Source: Pseudoxanthomonas yeongjuensis
Lineage (GTDB): Bacteria; Pseudomonadota; Gammaproteobacteria; Xanthomonadales; Xanthomonadaceae
Assembly (NCBI RefSeq): GCF_010093345.1
Contig: NZ_PDWT01000007.1
Span: forward strand, 1-64,000
Reading direction: 5' to 3'
Length of the DNA: 64,000 nucleotides
Below the pieces are notes generated by a model. The model searched no databases, had not been told where the DNA came from, and worked only from the letters and a program-made list of their open reading frames with translations. The first letter of the stretch is position 1, and each line of letters opens with the position of its first letter. Below are positions 47,942-59,703 of the stretch, in pieces. Made by a program: the position numbers and the translations under genes.

Positions 47942-50536
47942 ATGAATACCCAGTACCGCAAACCCTTGCCCGGCACCTCGCTGGACTATTTCGATGCGCG
48001 CGAAGCGGTCGAGGCCATCCAGTCCGGCGCCTACGCCACGTTGCCCTACACCTCGCGCGTGCTGGCCGAGAACCTGGTGCGCCGTTGCGATCCAGCCACG
48101 CTCACCGACTCGCTGAAGCAGTTGATCGAACGCAAGCGCGACCTGGACTTCCCCTGGTTTCCCGCGCGGGTGGTCTGCCACGACATCCTCGGCCAGACCG
48201 CGCTGGTGGACCTCGCCGGCCTGCGCGATGCCATCGCCGGGCAGGGCGGCGATCCGGCGCAGGTCAATCCGGTAGTGCCGGTGCAACTGATCGTCGACCA
48301 TTCGCTGGCGGTGGAATGCGGCGGCTTCGACCCCGATGCGTTCGCCAAGAACCGCGCCATCGAGGACCGGCGCAACGAAGACCGTTTCCACTTCATCGAA
48401 TGGACGCGCAAGGCGTTCAAGAACATGCAAGTGATTCCGCCGGGCAACGGGATCATGCACCAGATCAACCTGGAGAAGATGTCGCCCGTGGTCCAGGCGC
48501 GCGATGGCGTGGCCTTCCCCGATACCTGCGTGGGCACCGACAGCCATACGCCGCATGTCGATGCCCTGGGCGTGATCGCGATCGGTGTGGGCGGGCTGGA
48601 AGCCGAGAGCGTGATGCTGGGCCGCGCGTCGTGGATGCGCCTGCCGGAAATCGTCGGCGTGCGGTTGACCGGAAAACCGCAACCGGGCATCACCGCGACC
48701 GATACGGTGCTGGCGCTGACCGAATTTCTGCGCAAGTCGAAGGTGGTCGGCGCCTGGCTGGAGTTCCATGGCCAAGGCGCTGCCGCGCTGACCCTGGGCG
48801 ATCGCGCGACCATCTCCAACATGGCGCCGGAATACGGCGCCACTGCGGCGATGTTCTCCATCGACCCGCAGACCATCGATTACCTGCGCCTTACCGGCCG
48901 CGAGGAAGAGCAGGTGAAGCTGGTGGAGCTTTATGCGCGCCATACCGGCCTGTGGTCCGACAGTCTTGGCAATGCGGAATACGAGCGCACGCTGCAGTTC
49001 GATCTCTCGAGCGTCGTGCGCAACATGGCCGGCCCTTCGAATCCGCATGCGCGCGTGGCCACGTCCGACCTGGCCGCCAGGGGCATCGCCGGTGCTTGGC
49101 AAGAAACCCCCGGGCTGATGCCGGATGGCGCGGTGATCATCGCCGCCATCACCAGCTGCACCAACACCAGCAATCCGCGCAACGTGATCGCGGCCGCGTT
49201 GCTGGCGCGCAATGCGAACCGCCTGGGCCTGGCCCGCAAGCCGTGGGTGAAGACCTCGCTCGCTCCCGGCTCCCGGGCCGTGAAGCTGTACCTGGATGAA
49301 AGCGGCCTGATGCAGGAGCTGGAGGCGTTGGGCTTCGGTGTGGTCGGTTTCGCCTGCACCACCTGCAATGGCATGTCCGGCGCGCTGGATCCGGCGATCC
49401 AGCAGGAAATCATCGATCGCGACCTGTACGCGACCGCGGTGCTGTCGGGCAACCGCAACTTCGACGGGCGCATCCATCCTTACGCGAAGCAGGCTTTCCT
49501 CGCCTCGCCGGCCCTGGTGGTCGCCTATGCGATCGCCGGCACGATCCGCTTCGACATCGAAAAGGATGTGCTCGGCGTGGTCGATGGCAGGGAAATCCGC
49601 CTGAAGGATCTTTGGCCCGGCGACGAAGAGATCGATGCGGTGGTCAAGGCATCGGTCAAGCCGGAACAGTTCCGCAGCGTCTACAGGCCGATGTTCGAAG
49701 TCCAGGTCGAACACGGCCCGAAGGTCGAGCCGTTGTACGACTGGCGCGGCATGAGCACCTATATCCGCCGGCCGCCGTACTGGGAAGGCGCGCTGGCCGG
49801 CGAACGGACCTTGCGCGGGATGCGCCCGCTGGCGGTTCTGCCCGACAACATCACCACCGACCACCTGTCGCCGTCGAATGCGATCATGCGCAACTCGGCG
49901 GCAGGCGAATACCTGGCGAAGATGGGCGTGCCGGAAGAGGACTTCAATTCCTACGCCACCCATCGTGGCGACCACCTGACCGCGCAACGGGCGACCTTCG
50001 CCAATCCGAAGCTGTTCAACGAGATGGTGCGCAACGAAGACGGCAGCGTGAAGCAGGGTTCGCTGGCCCGCATCGAGCCCGAAGGCAAGGTCGTGCGCAT
50101 GTGGGAGGCGATCGAGACCTACATGGAGCGCCGGCAGCCGCTGATCATCATCGCCGGTGCCGACTACGGCCAGGGTTCTTCGCGCGACTGGGCGGCCAAG
50201 GGTGTGCGTCTGGCCGGCGTGGAAGCCATCGCCGCCGAGGGCTTCGAACGCATCCACCGCACCAACCTGATCGGCATGGGCGTGCTGCCGCTGGAGTTCA
50301 AGCCCGGCACCGACCGCAGGACGCTGGACATCGACGGCACCGAAACCTTCGACGTGATTGGGGAGCGCACGCCACGCGCCGAGCTGGTGCTGGTGATCCA
50401 TCGCAAGGATGGCGAGCGCGTCGAGGTGCCGGTGACCTGTCGTTTGGACAGCGACGAAGAAGTGTCGATCTACGAAGCGGGTGGCGTGTTGCAGCGCTTT
50501 GCGCAGGATTTCCTTGAGTCCTCAAAGGCGGCGTGA
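47942..50536 (+). CDS. acnD: Fe/S-dependent 2-methylcitrate dehydratase AcnD
   Basis: AcnD dehydrates 2-methylcitrate to a 2-methylaconitate isomer that PrpF then converts, the alternative to PrpD. The 864-residue protein has the aconitase layout. Cluster cysteines are C406 (SCTNTSN), C472 and C475 (ACTTCNG), and the swivel domain has DYGQGSSRDWAAKG. AcnD is preferred over AcnA because prpF follows. The gene downstream starts three bases after its stop. Confidence 0.94.
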   Translation: MNTQYRKPLPGTSLDYFDAREAVEAIQSGAYATLPYTSRVLAENLVRRCDPATLTDSLKQLIERKRDLDFPWFPARVVCHDILGQTALVDLAGLRDAIAGQGGDPAQVNPVVPVQLIVDHSLAVECGGFDPDAFAKNRAIEDRRNEDRFHFIEWTRKAFKNMQVIPPGNGIMHQINLEKMSPVVQARDGVAFPDTCVGTDSHTPHVDALGVIAIGVGGLEAESVMLGRASWMRLPEIVGVRLTGKPQPGITATDTVLALTEFLRKSKVVGAWLEFHGQGAAALTLGDRATISNMAPEYGATAAMFSIDPQTIDYLRLTGREEEQVKLVELYARHTGLWSDSLGNAEYERTLQFDLSSVVRNMAGPSNPHARVATSDLAARGIAGAWQETPGLMPDGAVIIAAITSCTNTSNPRNVIAAALLARNANRLGLARKPWVKTSLAPGSRAVKLYLDESGLMQELEALGFGVVGFACTTCNGMSGALDPAIQQEIIDRDLYATAVLSGNRNFDGRIHPYAKQAFLASPALVVAYAIAGTIRFDIEKDVLGVVDGREIRLKDLWPGDEEIDAVVKASVKPEQFRSVYRPMFEVQVEHGPKVEPLYDWRGMSTYIRRPPYWEGALAGERTLRGMRPLAVLPDNITTDHLSPSNAIMRNSAAGEYLAKMGVPEEDFNSYATHRGDHLTAQRATFANPKLFNEMVRNEDGSVKQGSLARIEPEGKVVRMWEAIETYMERRQPLIIIAGADYGQGSSRDWAAKGVRLAGVEAIAAEGFERIHRTNLIGMGVLPLEFKPGTDRRTLDIDGTETFDVIGERTPRAELVLVIHRKDGERVEVPVTCRLDSDEEVSIYEAGGVLQRFAQDFLESSKAA

Positions 50537-50539
50537 TTG

Positions 50540-51112
50540 ATGGCGACGCAACCTCGCGCGTTGCTGATCGCCATGCTTGCACCATCTGTGGTCGATTACA
50601 TGTGGCGCGTGGTTACTGAGAACAGGCTCGATGTGATGCTGGGCCGGAAATTGTTCGTGCGTGATAATTGGCATCAGTCGCTTTCCGGTCGGCACTTCTC
50701 GCCCACCGACGATGTGCTGCGGAAACTCTGCGCTGCGGGATCTCGCATCAGTGCGGCAGCGTTTCAGATGCAGTTCAACCGAATCACCAGCAAGCCGGGG
50801 CAGCGCGTCCATTGGCAATTTGGAGTTCGTGGTCGCCCAGCCGGGTTCGATCCGCTTCTTGTGAACGTCCAGCATGCGCTCGCGACCGAGTCCATTGCGG
50901 ACGGTGAAAAGCATTCGCCCCATGCCACGCTTTGCTATGACGCACCGGAGCATCGGGAGCCCTTGGGCTTTGATCCGATCGACTGGCTTGTAAGCGAAGT
51001 CCAATTGGTGATTGGAGAGGACACTCCTCGGGGCTATCGCTACCGCACCTTGGAACAGTGGTCCTTGCACGCAGCCCAGGTGCAGGCAGGGGCCCAACTC
51101 GTTCTCCTATAG
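50540..51112 (+). CDS. 2H phosphoesterase (2'-5' RNA ligase/LigT-like) protein
   Basis: The 190-residue protein carries the two signature motifs of the 2H phosphoesterase superfamily: HQSL at 45-48 and HATL at 128-131, 83 residues apart as in ThpR/LigT proteins. Such enzymes act on 2',3'-cyclic phosphate or 2'-5' RNA ends. The substrate here is unknown. The start lies three bases after acnD and its stop 27 bases before prpF, so it is inside the prp operon. The DNA looks less GC-rich than its neighbours, suggesting later insertion. Confidence 0.75.
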   Translation: MATQPRALLIAMLAPSVVDYMWRVVTENRLDVMLGRKLFVRDNWHQSLSGRHFSPTDDVLRKLCAAGSRISAAAFQMQFNRITSKPGQRVHWQFGVRGRPAGFDPLLVNVQHALATESIADGEKHSPHATLCYDAPEHREPLGFDPIDWLVSEVQLVIGEDTPRGYRYRTLEQWSLHAAQVQAGAQLVLL

Positions 51113-51139
51113 TTTCTGTATTTCCCAAGGACTGTCCTC

Positions 51140-52330
51140 ATGCATTCTCCGCAATTCCGCATCCTCGCCACCTACATGCGCGGCGGCACCAGCAAGGGCG
51201 TGTTCTTCCGGCTGGAGGACCTGCCGGTCGCGGCGCAGACGCCGGGCAAGGCGCGCGATGCGCTGCTGATGCGCGTGATCGGCTCGCCCGATCCCTACGG
51301 CAAGCACACCGACGGCATGGGTGGGGCGACCTCGAGCACGAGCAAGGTGGTGATCATTTCGCCGAGTACGCAGCCGGATCACGATGTCGATTACCTGTAT
51401 GGACAGGTGCCGATCAACGACAGCTTCATCGACTGGACCGGCAACTGCGGCAACCTGTCCTCGGCGGTGGGTCCGTTCGCGATCGCCAACGGCCTCATCG
51501 ACCCGGCGCGCATCCCGCACGACGGTGTCTGCACGGTACGGATCTGGCAGGCGAACATCGGCAAGACCATCATCGCGCACGTACCCATCGCCAAGGGGGA
51601 AGTGCAGGAAACCGGCGACTTCGAACTGGATGGGGTGACCTTCCCGTCCGCCGAAATACAGCTCGAGTTCCTCGACCCGGCCGATGACGGCGAGGGCGAT
51701 GCCGGCGGTGCCATGTTTCCCACCGGCAACCTGGTGGACGCGCTCGAGGTGGCGGGCGTGGGCACGTTCAACGTCACCATGATCAACGCAGGCGTGCCGA
51801 CCGTTTTCGTCGATGCCGCCGAACTGGGCTACGACGGCACCGAGTTGCAGGATGCGATCAACGAAGACAAGGCGGCGCTGGCGAAGCTGGAAGCGATCCG
51901 CGCCCACGGCGCCGTACGCATGGGATTGATCGATGATGTGGCCGCCGCCGCCAAGCGCCCACTGACGCCGAAGGTCGCATTCGTCGCACCGCCGAAGGAT
52001 TACGTTTCATCCAGCGGCAAGCCTGTGCTTGCAGCCGACATCGACCTGCTGGCCCGTGCGATTTCCATGGGCAAACTGCACCACGCCATGATGGGCACGG
52101 CTTCGGTGGCGATCGCGGCAGCGGCGGCGGTGCCGGGCACGCTGGTCAACAAGGCCGCCGGCGGCGGCACGCGCGACGTGGTCGTTTTCGGCCATCCCTC
52201 CGGCACCTTGCGGGTGGGCGCGGAAGCGACACGGAGCCAGGGCTCATGGACCGTTGCCAAGGCGATCATGAGCCGCAGCGCGCGGGTGCTGATGGAAGGT
52301 AAAGTACGTGTGCCGGGCGACGCATTCTGA
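51140..52330 (+). CDS. prpF: 2-methylaconitate cis-trans isomerase
   Basis: PrpF isomerises the AcnD product so that a normal aconitase can rehydrate it. The 396-residue protein begins with the family signature ATYMRGGTSKGVFF and has DGMGGATSSTSK and the GNCGNLSSAVGPFA active-site segment. It shares the diaminopimelate epimerase-like fold. It belongs to the prp operon with acnD. The final step needs an AcnB-type aconitase, which is not in the window. Confidence 0.95.
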   Translation: MHSPQFRILATYMRGGTSKGVFFRLEDLPVAAQTPGKARDALLMRVIGSPDPYGKHTDGMGGATSSTSKVVIISPSTQPDHDVDYLYGQVPINDSFIDWTGNCGNLSSAVGPFAIANGLIDPARIPHDGVCTVRIWQANIGKTIIAHVPIAKGEVQETGDFELDGVTFPSAEIQLEFLDPADDGEGDAGGAMFPTGNLVDALEVAGVGTFNVTMINAGVPTVFVDAAELGYDGTELQDAINEDKAALAKLEAIRAHGAVRMGLIDDVAAAAKRPLTPKVAFVAPPKDYVSSSGKPVLAADIDLLARAISMGKLHHAMMGTASVAIAAAAAVPGTLVNKAAGGGTRDVVVFGHPSGTLRVGAEATRSQGSWTVAKAIMSRSARVLMEGKVRVPGDAF

Positions 52331-52508
52331 TTTCGATACCCGGCCGTATGCTGTTTGCCATGAGCATGGACAGGACCGATTGCCGGCGGTACTGGTAGTT
52401 GTGACATCCGTAACGGTCGGCTGCGGCGATTGCATGTAAACCGACGCATGCCGGTAATATTTCCGCTGGGGAGCGGTTCCGGTATCGTGAATCGACATAA
52501 GGGGTGTC

Positions 52509-53102
52509 ATGAAAGACGGGGAGCTTTACTTCAAGACCGAGGCGGGCAAGCGCGAGATCCAGGATCGCGCGCTCAGGTTGCCGGCTGCCTTGCGATCGAT
52601 CCTGCTGATGGTCGACGGCCAGCGCGATCAGGAGCAACTGCGCGAGTTGATGACCGGGCTGCGCGCGCCGGACGATGCGATCGAACAACTGGTAGTGAAA
52701 GGGTTGATCCAGCGCGGCGACGCTGGGCCTTCCGCCGCACCCGTAGTGGAGGCGCCCGCGGAAGCGCCAGCCAAGGCGGTAGCCCACGCACCGGTGCAAG
52801 CCCAGGCGCGCGTTGAAACGCCGGTCCAGGTGCCAGCCACGGACCTGCCTGCGCTTCCTGGCGCGATCAGCATGCCAGCCGATTTCGGAAACTACCGGCG
52901 CTTGTACAACTTCGTCACCGATGCGGTGAGCCGCCACCTCGGGCTGAAGGGTTACTTCATGCAGCTGAAGGTCGAGCGGTGCTCGGACGTCGATGCCTTG
53001 CTGGACTTGCTGCCGGAAGTCGCCACCGCCCTGACCAAGGCCAAGGACCACACCTTCGCCAGCGAATGGCTGGTGCGGGCGCGGGCCGAAGTCCGCAGTT
53101 GA
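52509..53102 (+). CDS. Hypothetical protein with N-terminal winged-helix-like region
   Basis: I do not recognise the family. Residues 1-70 contain a segment of the LPAALRSILLMVDGQRDQEQLRELM...IEQLVVKGLI form that resembles small winged-helix modules in uncharacterised proteobacterial proteins. Residues 75-115 are an Ala/Pro/Val/Glu linker. Residues 125-197 look helical and include LYNFVTDAVSRHLGLKGYF. There is no signal peptide or membrane span. It lies 178 bases after prpF and probably has its own promoter. Confidence 0.7.
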   Translation: MKDGELYFKTEAGKREIQDRALRLPAALRSILLMVDGQRDQEQLRELMTGLRAPDDAIEQLVVKGLIQRGDAGPSAAPVVEAPAEAPAKAVAHAPVQAQARVETPVQVPATDLPALPGAISMPADFGNYRRLYNFVTDAVSRHLGLKGYFMQLKVERCSDVDALLDLLPEVATALTKAKDHTFASEWLVRARAEVRS

Positions 53103-53153
53103 GCGCGCGGAACCGGGAGCGCGGCCATGTCGCCGCGCCCCAGTTGGTCCGCT

Positions 53154-53765
53154 TCAGCTGAGGCCTTCGGCCTGCAATGCCTGCCGCACTCCCTCGTCGG
53201 CCAGCATGCGCTGGAAGAAGCGCTCCAGGTTCGCCAGACCGGACAGGTCCACGTTGACCGCCTTGGCCCAGCGCAGGGTCACGAACAGATAGGGATCGGC
53301 GATGGAGCGCGTCCCGGTCAGCCAGTCCCTGCCTTGCAATTGCGCATCGGCGCGTTCGAAGAAGCCGCGCAGTTTCTGGCGTGCGTTGTCCTTGCTCTGC
53401 TCGATCGCGGTCTCGTCGCCCAGATACTTGGTCGAACCGAAGACCGGATGGAAAGCCGGATGCACGTCGGCGTTGAAGAAGGCCAGCCAGCGGTTGATCT
53501 CGGCGCGGCTTTTCGCGCTGCCGTCGCCGCCCAGGCCGGACTCGGGGAAACTGTCGGCCAGGAAATTCAGGATCGCCGCATTCTGGGTCAGCACCCAGCC
53601 GTCCACTTCCAGCGCCGGGACATTGCCGGCGGGATTGAGCTTGAGGTATTCGGGCGACTTCAGGCTCGCCGCGTCCATGACCTGCAGATCGAAGGGCTTG
53701 CCGATCCAGCGCAGGGCGATATGGTCGCCGAGCGAGCAGGCGCCCGGCTTGGTGTAGAGCTTCAT
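53154..53765 (-). CDS. Glutathione S-transferase, beta-like class
   Basis: The enzyme conjugates or reduces with glutathione. The 203 residues have the thioredoxin-like N-terminal domain beginning MKLYTKPGACS with Cys10, the catalytic-site residue of beta-class bacterial enzymes. The glutathione-binding NPAGNVPALEVDG and a later QNAAILNFLAD motif follow. The C-terminal helical domain is complete. It faces the upstream hypothetical gene tail to tail. Confidence 0.9.
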   Translation of the reverse strand: MKLYTKPGACSLGDHIALRWIGKPFDLQVMDAASLKSPEYLKLNPAGNVPALEVDGWVLTQNAAILNFLADSFPESGLGGDGSAKSRAEINRWLAFFNADVHPAFHPVFGSTKYLGDETAIEQSKDNARQKLRGFFERADAQLQGRDWLTGTRSIADPYLFVTLRWAKAVNVDLSGLANLERFFQRMLADEGVRQALQAEGLS

Positions 53766-53776
53766 GCGGATCTCCG

Positions 53777-53818
53777 GAAAAGAAAAAGCGGATCCGGAAG
53801 GAATCCGGACCCGCTTTC
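53777..53818 (-). terminator. Terminator of the SleB-like gene (minus strand)
   Basis: Read on the minus strand, AAAGCGGGTCCGGA and TCCGGATCCGCTTT form a stem with one mismatch around a short loop, followed by TTCTTTT. It lies after the sleB-like gene and just before the glutathione S-transferase start. Confidence 0.75.
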
Positions 53819-53873
53819 ATTCTCGACCTTTTCCGGTAACCCGCGCGTTACGAAGGCACGCTACGAAGGCGCG

Positions 53874-54332
53874 TTACGAAGAGCGCGGCTTGAGTTTCTG
53901 CACGCGCAGGAAGGTGTGGTCGCCGATGGTCGCCACCTGGTAGGCGTTGCGCCAGCTCGGACTGGCGATGTTGTGGGCCATGAAGTGGCTGGCGCCAGGC
54001 ACGATTTCCTTGCGCTCGCCGGGCGGCAGCGCCCAGTTCTTTTCCGCGCCCAGGGCGACATTGATCGACTTGGCCCAGGCCTCGGGGTTCTGCAGGCGGG
54101 TGCCGGGGGCGACGATGGTCGGGGCGAACTGCTTGCGCGCGGTGACCACCTCGCACATCGAGTCGCCCCACAGGCCGCTGTCGAGGCGGCGCAGGGCGAC
54201 CTCGGCCACGGCCTGCTGGCCGCGCAGGGTCTGGTCGCGGGCTTCCAGATAGACGGTGGTGCTGAGGCAGAGCGAGTCTGCGGCGGGCTGCGGCAACATG
54301 TGCGACAGCCAGAGGATCCAGGCCAACTTCAT
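53874..54332 (-). CDS. SleB-type cell wall hydrolase
   Basis: SleB-family proteins are lytic transglycosylases acting on peptidoglycan. The 152 residues begin with a short hydrophobic leader (about 1-20), followed by the catalytic glutamate E30 in TVYLEARDQTLRGQQAVAEV, which matches the EARGE...GQ..VA motif of SleB. A QFAPTIV and a GASHFMAHN motif follow. AAGGAG precedes the ATG at 54332. The gene name sleB is not given because the organism does not sporulate; the role is probably envelope growth or division. Confidence 0.85.
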   Translation of the reverse strand: MKLAWILWLSHMLPQPAADSLCLSTTVYLEARDQTLRGQQAVAEVALRRLDSGLWGDSMCEVVTARKQFAPTIVAPGTRLQNPEAWAKSINVALGAEKNWALPPGERKEIVPGASHFMAHNIASPSWRNAYQVATIGDHTFLRVQKLKPRSS

Positions 54333-54629
54333 TGAAACGAACTCCTTGCTCCGTCTTGACCGCGTCCACGCGCCTCCCGGGGGAAGGTGCGGTTTGGATG
54401 GACACGGCGTCAGGGCGTCATGGGGAGGCAGCTACTCCGACGAGCTGCCCGGGGCCGGCCGGAAAGGTGGGATCAGGGCCGGGGTGGCTCGCCAGTCGAT
54501 ACGGGGGCGGGCCGAAAAAGTTGGCGCAAGGTAAGGGCCAGAGGCCCAACCCGGCCTGAATACGGAAGCTTGACAACCGCGCTAAGTGATTGATTGGGAA
54601 TGGAGTATTTGCTCTGGGGAGCGAGATTA
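54333..54629. other. Gene-free gap before the fourth palindrome
   Basis: These 297 bases between the SleB-like gene and the repeat show short open frames in several phases but none with codon bias or similarity. I see no terminator or clear promoter. The heptamer palindrome follows and ends next to fadH. Confidence 0.5.
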
Positions 54630-54752
54630 ACGAGAAACGAGAAACGAGAAACGAGTAGTGAGGAGTGAGGAGTGAGGAGTGAGGAGTGAGGGGTAAGCGC
54701 GGCGGCTTTTGCTTTAACTCGTTCCTCACTCCTCTCCACTCGTTCCTCGCTC

Positions 54753-54754
<2 letters not shown>
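54630..54754. repeat. Heptamer-built palindrome, copy 3 (before fadH), richest copy
   Basis: Three ACGAGAA units and one ACGAGTA (54630-54657) run into five AGTGAGG units (54657-54691, sharing a base). A GC-rich centre and a right arm of TCGTTCC, TCACTCC, TCTCCAC-type units follow. The 23 bases 54710-54732 match 3695-3717 on the opposite strand in 22 positions. The element lies at the 3' end of fadH and overlaps its last codons by two bases. Confidence 0.85.
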
Positions 54755-57508
<2,754 letters not shown>

Positions 57509-57568
57509 GCGGAAAGTCCGAAGCGGGCAGCGAGTCTATCGGTTGCCCGCAGCGCATGCCTGCGACGC

Positions 57569-58588
57569 TCAGTTCCAGCCGGCAAGCACCAGTTTCCCGA
57601 TGGTGGCGCCGGACTCCAGCCGGCGATGCGCTTCGCGCAGGTTGGCCGCATTGATGGCGCCGATGGTTTCGGTATGGGTGGTGCGGAGTTCGCCCGCATC
57701 GACCAGGCTTCCCACCCGGTTGAGGATGCGATGTTGTTCGATCATGTCCGGCGTCCTGAAGCGCGCGCGCGCGAACATCATTTCCCAGTGGATGCCGACG
57801 CTCTTGGCCTTGTACGGGTCGCCGATCTTCAACAGGCCGCTCGGTTCCACGATCAGGCCCACGTGGCCCAGCGGGGCGATGAGTTCGCCGATGGTTTCCC
57901 AGTAGCGGTCGGTGTCGGCCAGGTTCAGCACCGCATCGACTTGTTTATATCCGAGCGATTCCAGTTGCGGCGCCAGCGGCTGGCGATGGTCGATGACGTG
58001 ATGCGCGCCCATCGACCTGCACCATTCGATGGTTTGCGGGCGCGAGGCGGTTGCGATGACGGCGAAGCCCGCGTGCCGTGCGAGCTGGATGGCAATGGAT
58101 CCCACGCCGCCCGCGCCGCCGATGATCAGCAGGCTGCGGTCATTGCCTTCCGCGTCGATCGAGAACGGCATGCGGTCGAACAGCAGTTCCCACGCGGTGA
58201 TGGCGGTCAGCGGCAACGCCGCGGCCTGGGCGAAATCCAGCGTCGCCGGCTTGCGCCCCACCAGACGTTCGTCGACCAATTGGAACTGCGCGTTGCTGCC
58301 GGGGCGGGTGACATCGCCGGCGTAATAGACCTCGTCGCCGGGCTGGAACAGGGTGACGCTTTCGCCGACCGCTTCGACCACGCCGGCGGCGTCGTAACCC
58401 AGCACCTTCGGTTGCGTCTCGACCTGCGGCTTGGGCGAACGGATCTTGGTGTCGACGGGATTCACCGAGATTGCTTCCACCCGCACCAGTACATCGGAAC
58501 CGCTGGCGACGGGCTTGGGAAGTTCGACGTCCTGCAGCGATTGCGGGTCGTCGATGGACAGGTAACGGGTCAGGGCAATGGCTTTCAT
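57569..58588 (-). CDS. Zinc-free MDR family alcohol dehydrogenase/quinone oxidoreductase
   Basis: The 339-residue protein belongs to the medium-chain dehydrogenase/reductase superfamily. The NADPH-binding motif GGAGGVGS (about 157-164) and the substrate-domain start are clear. The catalytic zinc cysteine is replaced (NPVDTKIR) and the structural-zinc cysteine cluster is missing, as in quinone oxidoreductase-like members. Electrons likely go from NADPH to an enone or quinone. It follows an aldo/keto reductase by 14 bases on the same strand. Confidence 0.88.
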   Translation of the reverse strand: MKAIALTRYLSIDDPQSLQDVELPKPVASGSDVLVRVEAISVNPVDTKIRSPKPQVETQPKVLGYDAAGVVEAVGESVTLFQPGDEVYYAGDVTRPGSNAQFQLVDERLVGRKPATLDFAQAAALPLTAITAWELLFDRMPFSIDAEGNDRSLLIIGGAGGVGSIAIQLARHAGFAVIATASRPQTIEWCRSMGAHHVIDHRQPLAPQLESLGYKQVDAVLNLADTDRYWETIGELIAPLGHVGLIVEPSGLLKIGDPYKAKSVGIHWEMMFARARFRTPDMIEQHRILNRVGSLVDAGELRTTHTETIGAINAANLREAHRRLESGATIGKLVLAGWN

Positions 58589-58602
58589 GGGAATCTCCTT
58601 GG

Positions 58603-59625
58603 TCAGACCGGCGACGGATTGCGTTCGGCGAATCCGCGCTGGTGCCAGTAAGGGTAGGGCGGCGTGGTGGTACTGGCATCATCCAGCGTCTTGACCTGTT
58701 CGCCGGTCAGCGCCCAGCCCACCGCACCCAGGTTCTGCCGCAGCTGTTCTTCGTTGCGCGCGCCGATCACCACGCTTGAAACCGTGGGCCGTTGCAGCAG
58801 CCAGTTCAGCGCGATCTGCGGGATGCTCTTGCCGGTTTCGGCGGCGATCGCGTCCAGGGCATCGACCACCTTGAACAGGCGCTCGTCGTCCACCGGCGGC
58901 CCGAACTCGTTGTCGCGCAGGCGGCTGGTTTCAGGCAATGGCTGTCCGCGACGGATCTTGCCGGTCAGGCGTCCCCACCCCAGCGGACTCCAGACCACCG
59001 CGCCCACGCCCTGGTCCAGTCCCAGCGGCATCAGTTCTTCTTCGTAGTCGCGGCCGATCAGCGAGTAGTAGGTCTGGTTGGCGACATAGCGCGACCAGCC
59101 GTGGCGCTCGGCGGCGGCGAGCGATTTCATCAAATGCCAACCGGAGAAATTGGATACGCCCAGGTAGCGGATCTTGCCCGCGCGGACCAGGTCGTCGAGG
59201 GTGGACAGGGTTTCCTCGACCGGCGTCTTCGCATCGAAACCGTGCAGCTGGAACAGGTCGATATAGTCCGTGCCGAGTCGTTTCAGCGCCGCATCGACCG
59301 CATTGATCAGATGGAAGCGCGATGAGCCCACGCTGTTGGGACCATCGTCGAAACGGAACGTGGCCTTGGTGGAAATCAGCACCTGATCGCGGCGGCCCTT
59401 GATGGCGGCGCCAAGGATCGATTCGGCGGCTCCGCCGGAATAGATGTCGGCGCTGTCGAACAGGTTGAGGCCCGCGTCCAGGCAGATATCGACCAGGCGC
59501 CGCGCTTCGGCGGCATCGGTATTGCCCCACGTGGCGAATAGCGGGCCCTGCCCGCCGAACGTTCCGGTTCCGAAACTCAATGCGGGAACCTTGAGGCCTG
59601 ACTTGCCGAGATTACGGTATTCCAT
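58603..59625 (-). CDS. Aldo/keto reductase
   Basis: The enzyme reduces aldehydes or ketones with NADPH. The ATG at 59625 (MEYRNLGKSGLKVPAL) follows AAGGAACAA; an upstream start adds 11 residues. The catalytic tetrad is complete: D57, Y62, K87 and H128. The C-terminal VIGARNEEQLRQNL binds the cofactor phosphate. The sequence is of the YajO/YdhF-like bacterial type. It lies before the MDR gene and after the SGNH hydrolase, all minus strand. Confidence 0.93.
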   Translation of the reverse strand: MEYRNLGKSGLKVPALSFGTGTFGGQGPLFATWGNTDAAEARRLVDICLDAGLNLFDSADIYSGGAAESILGAAIKGRRDQVLISTKATFRFDDGPNSVGSSRFHLINAVDAALKRLGTDYIDLFQLHGFDAKTPVEETLSTLDDLVRAGKIRYLGVSNFSGWHLMKSLAAAERHGWSRYVANQTYYSLIGRDYEEELMPLGLDQGVGAVVWSPLGWGRLTGKIRRGQPLPETSRLRDNEFGPPVDDERLFKVVDALDAIAAETGKSIPQIALNWLLQRPTVSSVVIGARNEEQLRQNLGAVGWALTGEQVKTLDDASTTTPPYPYWHQRGFAERNPSPV

Positions 59626-59703
59626 GGGGTTGTTCCTTGTGGGGGAAGAAGAAATCATGAGCTAAGGCTGGAACAGGGAAGGTTGACTCGGCAGTGGATG
59701 CGC

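Noticed and set aside
54473..54739. A short minus-strand frame with repeated Leu-Thr-Pro-His-Ser
   Set aside because: It is the translation of the heptamer repeat; the periodic peptide only reflects the 7-bp units.
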